A stretch of DNA of 6,735 nucleotides from Bordetella parapertussis (GTDB lineage: Bacteria; Pseudomonadota; Gammaproteobacteria; Burkholderiales; Burkholderiaceae_D): assembly GCA_945867725.1 (NCBI GenBank), contig CAMBJI010000112.1:1-6735 (forward strand), written 5' to 3'. Each line of letters opens with the position of its first letter. Position 1 is the stretch's first letter. Both the position numbers and the translations under genes were made by a program. This document shows, piece by piece, positions 1 through 5,798 of the stretch. Under the pieces are notes generated by a model. The model was not told the DNA's origin, did no database searches, and was given only the letters and a program-made list of their open reading frames with translations.

Positions 1-1315
1 TGCGGACGCTGCCAATCGGACCGTTACGCTGCTTGCCGATAATGATTTCGGCCATGCCTTTGTCGGGTGAATCGGGGTTGTAGACTTCATCGCGGTAGAT
101 AAACAAAATCAAATCAGCATCTTGCTCGATCGCGCCGGACTCTCGCAAATCCGACATCACCGGCCGCTTGTTAGGCCGCTGCTCCAGCGATCGGTTCAGC
201 TGTGATAAGGCAATCACTGGACAATTCAATTCCTTGGCCAGACCTTTGAGATTGCGCGATATTTCTGAAATTTCGGTGGCTCTATTCTCGCCCGGCGAAT
301 TGGCAGACATCAACTGAAGGTAGTCAACAATGATGAGACCCAACTTGCCGCAAGTACGTGACAGCCTGCGCGAACGGGCACGCAACTCGATGGAATTCAG
401 GGCAGGCGTCTCGTCGATATAGATCTGCGCATCATTCATCTTTTGAATGGCATGCGTGAGCCGCGGCCAGTCATCATCATTGAGACGGCCAGTCTTCAGA
501 CGATGCTGATCAAGACGACCGACCGATCCCAGCATACGCATCGCCAGCTGAGTGCCGCCCATCTCCATGGAGAAAATCGCGACAGGTAAACCACTCTCCA
601 CTGCCACGGTTTCCCCGATGTTGACGGAAAACGCGGTCTTACCCATGGAAGGTCGTCCCGCAACGATAATGAGATCCCCCGGCTGCAGGCCCGAGGTCAT
701 GCGATCGAGATCAACGAAACCGGTGGGCACACCGGTAATATCATTTTGATTATCGCGGTTGTAGAGTTCATCAATCCGCTCGACCACCTGCGTGAGCAGT
801 GGTTGGATTTCCTGAAAGCCTTGAGATCCACGCGCACCCTCTTCGGCAATCGAAAAAATCTTGGATTCAGCTTCATCCAGCATTTGCTTGACTTCTTTAC
901 CCTGCGGATTGAATGCCGCACTGGTAATTTCATCAGAGACCGTAATCAATTTTCTCAGGACACCACGATCGCGAACAATCTCTGCATAGCGACGAATGTT
1001 GGCAGCCGATGGTGTGTTTTGAGCTAGTGCATTGAGGTAGGTAATGCCGCCGGCGTCTTCTGCCTTGGCCGCAGAAGTCAAAGAATCAAATACGGTAATG
1101 ACATCCGCAGGACGGGACGCATTGATGAGCTTGACGATATGCTGAAAAATAAGACGGTGGTCAAAACGATAAAAATCGTCGGCGCTAACCATGTCCGCGA
1201 TTTTGTCCCACGCGGCATTATCAAGCAGTAAACCACCCAAAACCGACTGCTCCGCCTCAATGGAATGCGGCGGTACGCGAAGGGATTCGATTTGCGGATC
1301 AACGCGGTTACTCAT
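1..1315 (-). CDS. dnaB: Replicative DNA helicase DnaB (partial, C-terminus beyond window)
   Basis: Hexameric 5'-3' helicase that unwinds DNA at the replication fork and recruits primase. 438 codons are visible, running off the left edge without a stop; the E. coli protein has 471 residues, so roughly 30 are missing. The N-terminal domain shows PPHSIEAEQSVLGGLL (residues 15-30) and NTPSAANI (100-107). The RecA-like domain shows Walker A GRPSMGKT (220-227, Lys226), Walker B LIIVDYLQLM (327-336, Asp331), SQLNRSLEQR (371-380), DLRESGAIEQDADLI (389-403) and KQRNGPIG (428-435). The ATG at 1315 is followed by a sequence matching the family start; a GTG two codons upstream is the only other in-frame option before a stop. 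No Shine-Dalgarno sequence is visible. A terminator separates it from rplI, so it probably has its own promoter. Identification is near certain; the start is slightly less so. Confidence 0.97.
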   Translation of the reverse strand, partial: MSNRVDPQIESLRVPPHSIEAEQSVLGGLLLDNAAWDKIADMVSADDFYRFDHRLIFQHIVKLINASRPADVITVFDSLTSAAKAEDAGGITYLNALAQNTPSAANIRRYAEIVRDRGVLRKLITVSDEITSAAFNPQGKEVKQMLDEAESKIFSIAEEGARGSQGFQEIQPLLTQVVERIDELYNRDNQNDITGVPTGFVDLDRMTSGLQPGDLIIVAGRPSMGKTAFSVNIGETVAVESGLPVAIFSMEMGGTQLAMRMLGSVGRLDQHRLKTGRLNDDDWPRLTHAIQKMNDAQIYIDETPALNSIELRARSRRLSRTCGKLGLIIVDYLQLMSANSPGENRATEISEISRNLKGLAKELNCPVIALSQLNRSLEQRPNKRPVMSDLRESGAIEQDADLILFIYRDEVYNPDSPDKGMAEIIIGKQRNGPIGSVR

Positions 1316-1323
1316 GGGCACCG

Positions 1324-1329
1324 ATTATA
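1324..1329 (-). promoter_or_regulatory. Perfect -10 hexamer just upstream of dnaB
   Basis: On the minus strand the hexamer TATAAT ends only 8 nt before the dnaB ATG. At 16-18 bp spacing the -35 region is G/C-rich and does not resemble TTGACA, and there is no TG extension. If it is used, transcription would begin at or within a few bases of the start codon, giving a leaderless or nearly leaderless mRNA. A second, weaker candidate, TATAGT, lies further upstream at 1409-1414. Activity is inferred from sequence only. Confidence 0.45.
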
Positions 1330-1371
1330 CCTGTTAGGCCTGCTGCCCCGCGTACAGAAACCGTGCAGCGA

Positions 1372-1385
1372 AGAGGTTTACCTCT
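1372..1385. repeat. Small inverted repeat upstream of dnaB
   Basis: AGAGGT-TT-ACCTCT forms a 6-bp dyad with a 2-bp spacer, about 57 bp upstream of the dnaB start and between the rplI terminator and the -10 candidate. The size and symmetry would suit a dimeric DNA-binding protein, but I recognise no known operator. A chance occurrence is quite possible. Confidence 0.35.
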
Positions 1386-1421
1386 CCCATTGCAAGCTTC
1401 ATTACGAGACTATAAAAGTAC

Positions 1422-1450
1422 AAAAAAAATGCCGGGCTAACCCGGCATTT
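1422..1450 (-). terminator. Intrinsic terminator of the rpsF-priB-rpsR-rplI operon
   Basis: Read on the minus strand, AAATGCCGGG, loop TTAG, then CCCGGCATTT makes a perfect 10-bp stem with a 4-nt loop, directly followed by an 8-base T run (1429 down to 1422) that overlaps the stem's end. It begins 21 bp after the rplI stop codon. This canonical rho-independent signal ends the ribosomal operon and isolates dnaB from it. Confidence 0.92.
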
Positions 1451-1471
1451 CCTGAGAGAGCACGTACTGAA

Positions 1472-1924
1472 TCAAGCTTGCTCGCCGATGACAGCCACGT
1501 TGATTTCCACAACGACATCGGTATGCAATGCCACGGTCAGCGAATGATCGCCTGTGGTCTTGAGCGGACCCTGTGGCATCCGAACTTGTGCTTTGTCGAC
1601 AGTGAAACCCAACTTGACGAGTGCCTCAGCAATATCGTGGTTAGTCACAGAGCCGAACAAACGACCGTCAACACCTGCCTTTTGCGAGATCTTGACAGCC
1701 TGACCCGACATTTTGTCGGCTTGCGCCTGCGCTGCTGCGAGCTTGGCTGCCGCTGCTTTTTCGAGTTCTGCGCGACGCGCTTCGAACTCAGCAATCGCAT
1801 CAGCAGTTGCACGGCGTGCCATGCGTTGCGGGATTAGAAAGTTACGGGCATAGCCGTCTTTCACGCGAACTACGGCGCCCAGGTCGCCCAGATTCGCCAC
1901 TTTTTCCATCAGAATGACTTGCAT
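1472..1924 (-). CDS. rplI: 50S ribosomal protein L9 (bL9)
   Basis: Large-subunit protein that binds 23S rRNA with its N-terminal domain and extends away from the ribosome through a long helix. The 150-residue length matches the family (about 148-150). Visible hallmarks are the N-terminal domain [16 protein letters not shown] (1-16) with [12 protein letters not shown] (21-32), an Ala/Glu/Lys-rich connecting helix (about 41-75), and the C-terminal domain opening with GRLFGSVT (87-94). The start has a good ribosome-binding site: GGAG followed by six A residues and then ATG. It is the last gene of the operon, 33 bp after rpsR, and is followed by a strong terminator. No anomalies were seen. Confidence 0.98.
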   Translation of the reverse strand: MQVILMEKVANLGDLGAVVRVKDGYARNFLIPQRMARRATADAIAEFEARRAELEKAAAAKLAAAQAQADKMSGQAVKISQKAGVDGRLFGSVTNHDIAEALVKLGFTVDKAQVRMPQGPLKTTGDHSLTVALHTDVVVEINVAVIGEQA

Positions 1925-1957
1925 TTTTTTCTCCAGGATTCAAAGAGGGTGGGACGA

Positions 1958-2242
1958 TCAGGCGCTGTGCAGATCGGTGTAAGGAAGCAGCGCGAGATAA
2001 CGTGCGCGCTTGATCGCGGTATCCACCTGACGCTGATAATGCGCACGGGTACCTGTCAGACGTGCTGGCATGATCTTGCCGTTTTCCTGCACGAAGTCCT
2101 TGAGCGTATCGACGTCTTTGTAGTCCACCTGCTCTACATTGGCCACGGTGAAGCGGCAGAATTTTTTGCGCTTGAACAGCGGATTTTGCTGTTTACGCTT
2201 TTCCTTGAGTTTGCTCTTGTCGAATTTTTTACCGAATGCCAT
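1958..2242 (-). CDS. rpsR: 30S ribosomal protein S18 (bS18)
   Basis: Small-subunit protein that pairs with S6 to bind 16S rRNA in the platform of the 30S subunit. 94 residues; the basic N-terminus (residues 1-28) is longer than in the 75-residue E. coli protein, as I recall for betaproteobacterial S18. The core motifs KKFCRFT (26-32), [12 protein letters not shown] (40-51), [18 protein letters not shown] (55-72) and [15 protein letters not shown] (76-90) are all present. The start has a CAGGAG ribosome-binding site 8 nt upstream. The gene lies 17 bp after the priB stop and before rplI, in the same transcript as its partner S6. Confidence 0.98.
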   Translation of the reverse strand: MAFGKKFDKSKLKEKRKQQNPLFKRKKFCRFTVANVEQVDYKDVDTLKDFVQENGKIMPARLTGTRAHYQRQVDTAIKRARYLALLPYTDLHSA

Positions 2243-2259
2243 TTTGCTGGCTCCTGAAT

Positions 2260-2574
2260 TTAAGAAATAAGTTCAAAATCTGTGAGGTGAAACACCAGTG
2301 TTTTGCTGTTTCGATTTTTTCTGGCCATAAAACCATTAAACCGAAACAAAGCACCCATTTGAGCCCGCTCCAGCCGGTCTGCGATTGTTCCTGCTGCGAT
2401 TGCATGCAGTTCAAATCCGACTTGCCGACTGATACCAGCTTCAAGCTGTTCCGATGTGTGGGTCAGTATTGCGCTCACCATCGGTATGCCAGCTGGCGTG
2501 TAGCGCAATACATCACGCTCGGCCAGGGTTGCTATGCAATGAAAACTGTTGTCGCCTCGCTCCGTTCCTGACAC
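2260..2574 (-). CDS. priB: Primosomal replication protein N (PriB), single-strand DNA-binding OB-fold protein
   Basis: PriB is a small dimeric OB-fold protein related to SSB that stimulates PriA helicase during restart of stalled replication forks. 104 residues. The hallmark is [17 protein letters not shown] (residues 15-31), followed by OB-fold strands ending in [17 protein letters not shown] (81-97); this block and the position between rpsF and rpsR identify it. The only in-frame start is GTG at 2574, 7 nt after the rpsF stop, with no clear Shine-Dalgarno, so translation is probably coupled to rpsF. This start adds about seven residues before the point where I recall related proteins beginning (near Asn9), and a GGAG/GAGG stretch lies just before that point but without a start codon. 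The gene is certain; the exact N-terminus is not. Confidence 0.93.
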   Translation of the reverse strand: MSGTERGDNSFHCIATLAERDVLRYTPAGIPMVSAILTHTSEQLEAGISRQVGFELHAIAAGTIADRLERAQMGALFRFNGFMARKNRNSKTLVFHLTDFELIS

Positions 2575-2581
2575 GTGCCGA

Positions 2582-2950
2582 TCAGGCCGCAGGCGCCTCG
2601 GCGCGCTGGCTCTTGGCTGCGTCTTCTTTCTGCACGCTCTTCATCATGGGCGAAGGCGCAGTCTCGGCCTTCTTCATGCGAACGGTCAGATGGCGCAGCA
2701 CGGCATCGTTGAAACGGAAGCCGGTTTCGATCTCGGTCAAGGTATCGCCATCACATTCGATGTTCATGCAAACGTAGTGGGCTTTGGCGAGTTTCTGGAT
2801 CATGTAGGCCATCTGGCGACGACCCCAGTCTTCGACACGGTGGACTTTGCCGCCACGGCCGCTGACCAGACCCTTGTAACGCTTGATCATTGCGGGTACT
2901 TGCTCGCTTTGATCCGGGTGAACAATAAAAACTATTTCATAGTGACGCAT
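2582..2950 (-). CDS. rpsF: 30S ribosomal protein S6 (bS6)
   Basis: Small-subunit protein that forms a heterodimer with S18 on the central domain of 16S rRNA. 122 residues. Motifs are [18 protein letters not shown] (1-18), [18 protein letters not shown] (37-54), [10 protein letters not shown] (58-67) and the C-terminal strand [14 protein letters not shown] (78-91), followed by a flexible Ala/Lys/Glu tail. Two ATG codons are adjacent; the second (2950) is chosen because AAGGAG lies 5 nt upstream of it but only 2 nt from the first (2953), and because MRHYE fits the family. It is the first gene of the operon, behind a sigma70-type promoter and a leader of about 68 nt. Confidence 0.98.
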   Translation of the reverse strand: MRHYEIVFIVHPDQSEQVPAMIKRYKGLVSGRGGKVHRVEDWGRRQMAYMIQKLAKAHYVCMNIECDGDTLTEIETGFRFNDAVLRHLTVRMKKAETAPSPMMKSVQKEDAAKSQRAEAPAA

Positions 2951-2981
2951 CATTTCTCCTTAAGGTCGTATTACTAAATCG

Positions 2982-3009
2982 CCCACCTCGGCGTCAGGAC
3001 GAGTGTGGG
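2982..3009 (-). promoter_or_regulatory. Bulged hairpin in the rpsF leader, candidate S6:S18 binding element
   Basis: In the minus-strand transcript, CCCAC, a bulged A, then CUCG pairs with CGAG GUGGG around a 9-nt loop UCCUGACGC: 9 bp with one bulge, located between the inferred transcription start and the rpsF ribosome-binding site. A conserved leader structure bound by the S6:S18 complex, with a CCG-containing unpaired element, is known upstream of rpsF in many bacteria. Here CCG occurs at the 3' side of the loop. The hairpin is seen directly; its assignment to that family is inference. Confidence 0.5.
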
Positions 3010-3025
3010 AAGAGGAAAGCCCGCG

Positions 3026-3054
3026 ACTATACCGCGTAAAAAGAGAAAATTCAA
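3026..3054 (-). promoter_or_regulatory. Sigma70-type promoter of the rpsF operon
   Basis: Read on the minus strand: TTGAAT (3054-3049), a 17-bp spacer, then TATAGT (3031-3026). Both hexamers are close to consensus at optimal spacing. The predicted start is near 3018, which gives a leader of about 68 nt before the rpsF start codon. No other promoter-like sequence is needed for priB, rpsR and rplI, which follow at short intervals. Confidence 0.75.
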
Positions 3055-3102
3055 TGTCATCAGGTAGTTATCCGGCAATCCTGAAAGGAAACATCGAACA
3101 TT

Positions 3103-3132
3103 TTGCTTGCCTTTCGGCCAATGCTGTATAAA
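3103..3132 (+). promoter_or_regulatory. Promoter of lexA
   Basis: TTGCTT (3103-3108) and TATAAA (3127-3132) are separated by 18 bp. The -10 hexamer lies inside the first SOS box, so bound LexA would directly block RNA polymerase. This fits autorepression of lexA. Confidence 0.6.
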
Positions 3133-3139
3133 AATACAG
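3124..3139 (+). promoter_or_regulatory. SOS box 1 (LexA operator)
   Basis: CTGT-ATAAAAAT-ACAG matches the CTGT-N8-ACAG LexA operator perfectly, with the A/T-rich centre typical of strong sites. It overlaps the lexA -10 element, 39 bp upstream of the start codon. Confidence 0.93.
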
Positions 3140-3140
3140 C

Positions 3141-3156
3141 CTGTTTATAAGAACAG
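3141..3156 (+). promoter_or_regulatory. SOS box 2 (LexA operator)
   Basis: CTGT-TTATAAGA-ACAG is a second perfect CTGT-N8-ACAG site, only 1 bp after the first (17 bp centre to centre). E. coli lexA also carries two operators, but with wider spacing. It covers the likely transcription start region of lexA. Confidence 0.92.
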
Positions 3157-3177
3157 TCGATTTGCCGGGGAGTTGCC

Positions 3178-3843
3178 ATGATTAAACTGACCGCCCGCCA
3201 GGAAGAAATCCTGGTACTGATTAGGAATGCCATTGAGAACACGGGCTTCCCGCCCACTCGGGCAGAAATCGCCAACGAATTAGGTTTTCGTTCTGCCAAC
3301 GCGGCTGAGGAGCATCTGCAAGCACTCGCGCGCAAAGGCGCCATTGAAATCTCGCCGGGCACCTCTCGGGGCATTCGTCTGCTGGACCGACCATCTGACA
3401 GCCGTCCACGGCGCTTCGGCATCGCCCAAATGGTACTGCCCCACCCCGACATCATGCAGTTTTCCTTGCCACTGATCGGCCGGGTCGCGGCAGGCTCACC
3501 CATTTTGGCCGAGGAGCATATCTCGGCAAACTATCAAGTCGATCCCGCCTTGTTTACCGCTCGACCTGACTATTTACTTAAAGTCCGCGGCATGTCGATG
3601 CGGGACGCCGGCATTCTGGATGGTGATTTACTCGCGGTGAAAAAAACGGATCAGGCGCGCGATGGCCAGATCGTCGTTGCGCGGCTCGATGATGAAGTCA
3701 CTGTCAAGCGCTTCCGCAAAAATGGGGGGGTCGTGGAACTGCTGCCGGAAAATCCAGATTTTGATGTCATCCGCGTCGAGCCGGGCCGACATGAATTTGC
3801 ACTTGAAGGTCTCGCCGTTGGTTTACTGAGGGCGTGGGGTTAA
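3178..3843 (+). CDS. lexA: LexA repressor, SOS response regulator and self-cleaving protease
   Basis: LexA represses DNA-damage genes; RecA filaments on single-stranded DNA trigger its autocleavage. 221 residues, longer than the 202 of E. coli because of an extended linker (about 71-95). The N-terminal winged helix-turn-helix includes [15 protein letters not shown] (23-37), SANAAEEHL (39-47) and KGAIEI (53-58). The C-terminal S24 peptidase domain has the scissile Ala105-Gly106 in GRVAAGSPI, catalytic Ser140 in RGMSM and catalytic Lys177 in VTVKRF. All cleavage residues are intact. The ATG has GGGGAG 5 nt upstream. Two SOS boxes precede it, indicating autorepression. It is transcribed divergently from rpsF and towards trmJ. 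A run of seven G (3724-3730) encodes Gly183-Gly184 and the start of Val185. Confidence 0.98.
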   Translation: MIKLTARQEEILVLIRNAIENTGFPPTRAEIANELGFRSANAAEEHLQALARKGAIEISPGTSRGIRLLDRPSDSRPRRFGIAQMVLPHPDIMQFSLPLIGRVAAGSPILAEEHISANYQVDPALFTARPDYLLKVRGMSMRDAGILDGDLLAVKKTDQARDGQIVVARLDDEVTVKRFRKNGGVVELLPENPDFDVIRVEPGRHEFALEGLAVGLLRAWG

Positions 3844-3869
3844 GCTTTTGGCGATGGTGGCAGGTAAAC

Positions 3870-3950
3870 AAGCTGCCCCGGCGTGATTTGGTCTAGTTGA
3901 CGAAGTCGCGGGCCACTGTTTCGGGGACCACGCGTCGGGGCGGGCAGCTT
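3870..3950. repeat. Nested inverted repeat between the convergent lexA and trmJ genes, possible bidirectional terminator
   Basis: Outer arms AAGCTGCCC (3870-3878) and GGGCAGCTT (3942-3950) are perfect 9-bp complements. Inside them GCGTG (3881-3885) pairs with CACGC (3929-3933), with TGGTC (3889-3893) and GACCA (3926-3930) as a competing inner pair. The right arm includes the first two bases of the trmJ stop codon on this strand. Downstream tails are only modestly T-rich: ATTT rightward, TTGTTT leftward. The position between convergent genes suits a shared terminator, but the long loop is atypical. Confidence 0.5.
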
Positions 3951-4722
3951 ATTTCAGGCGCTTGCGTCGCTCGATTATCTGCGTCGCAATGCCTCGCAAA
4001 ATATTGACTTCCTCCGTCTCGAGACCCGTGCGCGAGAACAGGCGCCGCAGACGCGGCATCAGTTTCTTCGGGTGAGCCGGATCCAGAAACTCAATCTCAA
4101 TCAGCGTCTGTTCAAGGTGTCGGAACAAGCCTTCAATCTGCTCAGCGCTTGCCGCTTCACCTTGAAAACCGATCTCCATCACCTCCCGCTGTTCACCCAT
4201 GGCAGCAACACGACATTCATACGCAAGAACCTGTACCGCCTGAGCTAAGTTAAGTGATGAATACTCGGGATTGACTGGAACGCTGACTAGCGCATTGCAT
4301 TTTTCAACCTGTTCATTGGAAAGCCCAAACCGCTCATTGCCAAAGACCAGCGCACAGCGCAAGCTGGTATCCGCATGTAACTGCTGCGCCAGTGCTCGAG
4401 GCGATTTCAGCGGCGGCGAAAACTCCCGCAGTCGTGCCGACAGTGCCACGGTGAGATTGCAACCTGCCAGCGCTTCATCAAGGCTATCAACAATGCGGGC
4501 TTGGGAAAGCACATCGTTTGCGCCGCTGGCAAAAGCAATGGCTTCTTCATGTTGGCGCGGATCAGCCTCGCGCGGAGAGACCAGAACCAACTCGGAGAAA
4601 CCCATTGTTTTCATTGCGCGAGCAGCGGCGCCGATGTTGCCCGCCCGACTGGTTTCAACCAGAACGAAACGCAATCGTTGAAAGATAGGGAGTTTAGAAG
4701 TGGGTGAGTTTGACGGGTTCAT
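3949..4722 (-). CDS. trmJ: tRNA (cytidine/uridine-32-2'-O)-methyltransferase TrmJ
   Basis: SPOUT-class enzyme that uses S-adenosylmethionine to methylate the 2'-O of nucleotide 32 in the anticodon loop of several tRNAs. 257 residues. Motif 1 is [14 protein letters not shown] (29-42), preceded by [10 protein letters not shown]. Motif 2 is [15 protein letters not shown] (124-138), and motif 3, part of the trefoil-knot cofactor site, is [19 protein letters not shown] (151-169). The C-terminal helical extension (about 195-257) contains [20 protein letters not shown] (225-244), the feature that separates TrmJ from shorter SPOUT relatives. The ATG at 4722 is the only good start, though it has no clear Shine-Dalgarno and adds about 15 residues compared with E. 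coli. It diverges from suhB, an arrangement also known in E. coli. Confidence 0.95.
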   Translation of the reverse strand: MNPSNSPTSKLPIFQRLRFVLVETSRAGNIGAAARAMKTMGFSELVLVSPREADPRQHEEAIAFASGANDVLSQARIVDSLDEALAGCNLTVALSARLREFSPPLKSPRALAQQLHADTSLRCALVFGNERFGLSNEQVEKCNALVSVPVNPEYSSLNLAQAVQVLAYECRVAAMGEQREVMEIGFQGEAASAEQIEGLFRHLEQTLIEIEFLDPAHPKKLMPRLRRLFSRTGLETEEVNILRGIATQIIERRKRLK

Positions 4723-4740
4723 TTAAAATAGCGGCAATTC

Positions 4741-4756
4741 GCGGCATTCATGCCGC
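4741..4756. repeat. Palindrome GCGGCAT-TC-ATGCCGC in the trmJ/suhB divergent region
   Basis: A 7-bp inverted repeat with a 2-bp spacer lies 18 bp upstream of the trmJ start codon. In the trmJ mRNA it could form a 6-bp stem with a 4-nt loop near the ribosome-loading region; as DNA it could be an operator. I recognise no specific regulator. Confidence 0.5.
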
Positions 4757-4783
4757 ATCGTTCATTCTCACTGTGGTGGCTGT

Positions 4784-4797
4784 CACGGATATCCGTG
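4784..4797. repeat. Perfect 14-bp palindrome upstream of suhB
   Basis: CACGGATATCCGTG equals its own reverse complement over all 14 bases. It lies 26 bp upstream of the suhB start and about 60 bp upstream of trmJ, where a regulator could act on either gene. No convincing -35/-10 pair was found for either gene in this 101-bp gap, so the relation to transcription is unknown. Confidence 0.55.
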
Positions 4798-4823
4798 CCC
4801 AGCCCAATTTTAACGGAACCACC

Positions 4824-5615
4824 ATGCACCCCATGATCAATACCGCGGTGAAAGCCGCGCGTCGTGCCGCCTCGGTCATCACTCGCGCTTCTTTCGAGGT
4901 TGAACAACTACGCGTCACTACCAAGAACCACAATGATTTCGTGACCGAAGTTGATCAGGCGGCTGAACGGGCCATCATTGATGTGTTGCGACAGGCTTAT
5001 CCCGACCATGCGATTCTTGCCGAAGAATCAGGCGCCTCTGCCAATCTTTATGATGAGACTGAGTACGTCTGGATCATTGATCCGCTGGACGGCACGACGA
5101 ATTTTATTCATGGATTTCCCCAATACGCTGTCTCGATAGCGCTGCAGTATCGTGGACAGATTACACAAGCGGTGGTTTATGACCCAACGCGCAATGAACT
5201 TTTTACGGCCAGCAAAGGTGCGGGTGCCTGCCTCAATGAAAAGCGACTTCGGGTCGGAAAACGTGACAGGCTGGCTGATGCATTGATCGGTACTGGCTTT
5301 CCCTACAGCGATCTCTCTGGCCTTGATGAGTACATGAAAATGTTCCATCTGATGACGCAAAAGTCAGCTGGGCTGCGTCGTCCCGGTGCAGCGGCACTCG
5401 ACCTCGCCTATGTCGCCGCGGGCAGACTTGATGGCTTCTTCGAAAAAAATCTCAAGCCTTGGGATATTGCAGCCGGCGCCCTACTCATCACCGAAGCGGG
5501 CGGTATTGTTGCGAATTTTTCAGGTGAGTCTGACTATATCTACAAGGGCAATGTAATTGCCGGCTCACCTAAAATTTTTAGTCAGATACTCAATGTGCTC
5601 TCGCCATTTGCCTGA
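4824..5615 (+). CDS. suhB: Inositol-1-monophosphatase family protein SuhB
   Basis: Mg2+-dependent phosphatase that hydrolyses inositol monophosphates; the E. coli homologue also binds the Nus factors and supports rRNA antitermination and 30S maturation. 263 residues from the chosen ATG, close to the E. coli 267. Metal-binding motifs are intact: [12 protein letters not shown] (37-48), AEESG (66-70), DPLDGTTNF (86-94) and the C-terminal [16 protein letters not shown] (212-227). [16 protein letters not shown] (123-138) is also typical. The frame is open back to an ATG at 4704, but the start at 4824 gives [15 protein letters not shown], which matches the SuhB N-terminus; it has a weak GGA 6 nt upstream. 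The upstream 40 codons overlap the trmJ start and are not family-like. Confidence 0.96.
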   Translation: MHPMINTAVKAARRAASVITRASFEVEQLRVTTKNHNDFVTEVDQAAERAIIDVLRQAYPDHAILAEESGASANLYDETEYVWIIDPLDGTTNFIHGFPQYAVSIALQYRGQITQAVVYDPTRNELFTASKGAGACLNEKRLRVGKRDRLADALIGTGFPYSDLSGLDEYMKMFHLMTQKSAGLRRPGAAALDLAYVAAGRLDGFFEKNLKPWDIAAGALLITEAGGIVANFSGESDYIYKGNVIAGSPKIFSQILNVLSPFA

Positions 5616-5660
5616 GATCGTCATCGCCAATCGTACTCAAAACTTCTTTCAACATGCCGC

Positions 5661-5688
5661 TGCTGGCGTTGGCTGCACTTTGCCAGCA
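5661..5688. repeat. Stem-loop downstream of suhB, weak terminator candidate
   Basis: TGCTGGC (5661-5667) and GCCAGCA (5682-5688) form a perfect 7-bp stem with a 14-nt loop, starting 45 bp after the suhB stop codon. A modest T-rich stretch, TTGTTTT (5699-5705), follows after about ten bases, too far for a canonical intrinsic terminator. It could mark the 3' end of the suhB transcript, but the evidence is thin. Confidence 0.3.
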
Positions 5689-5751
5689 ACCGCTACGCTT
5701 GTTTTGACGCAGGGTCTTTGAAGAACGAGAAGCACTGACTCTGTCGGACCC

Positions 5752-5760
5752 TGTTATACT
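5752..5760 (+). promoter_or_regulatory. Extended -10 promoter upstream of the RhlE-type helicase gene
   Basis: TGT-TATACT is an extended -10 element with the TGn motif directly before a near-consensus hexamer. No good -35 is present at 16-18 bp, which is common for extended -10 promoters. Transcription would start near 5767, giving a leader of about 106 nt before the helicase start codon. Confidence 0.55.
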
Positions 5761-5770
5761 CCGCGGCACT

Positions 5771-5798
5771 GCGGTCATTGTTCCAGTCTCCTGACCGC
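5771..5798 (+). repeat. Inverted repeat near the 5' end of the predicted helicase mRNA
   Basis: GCGGTCA (5771-5777) and TGACCGC (5792-5798) are perfect 7-bp complements around a 14-nt loop, beginning only a few bases after the predicted transcription start. Such a 5' stem could stabilise the mRNA or influence translation. No known riboswitch or cold-shock element is recognised. Confidence 0.4.

Noticed and set aside
1265..1837. 190-codon plus-strand open frame across the rplI terminator and antisense to rplI
   Set aside because: Its protein sequence resembles no family known to me, is rich in Cys, His and Arg as expected from antisense frames, and it spans a terminator; rplI on the other strand is certain.
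2549..2977. 142-codon plus-strand open frame antisense to rpsF
   Set aside because: It is the reverse-strand shadow of the S6 gene and has no ribosome-binding site or recognisable motif.
3060..3503. 147-codon minus-strand open frame antisense to lexA
   Set aside because: It covers the SOS boxes and lexA N-terminal domain, has no promoter or family features, and lexA is unambiguous.
4271..4681. 136-codon plus-strand open frame antisense to trmJ
   Set aside because: Ser/Arg/Ala-rich shadow composition and full overlap with a well-supported methyltransferase gene.
4704..4823. 40-codon N-terminal extension of SuhB whose hydrophobic stretch resembles a signal peptide
   Set aside because: The internal ATG at 4824 matches the SuhB N-terminus, the family is cytoplasmic, and the extension overlaps the trmJ start. 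It is simply an open frame through the intergenic region.
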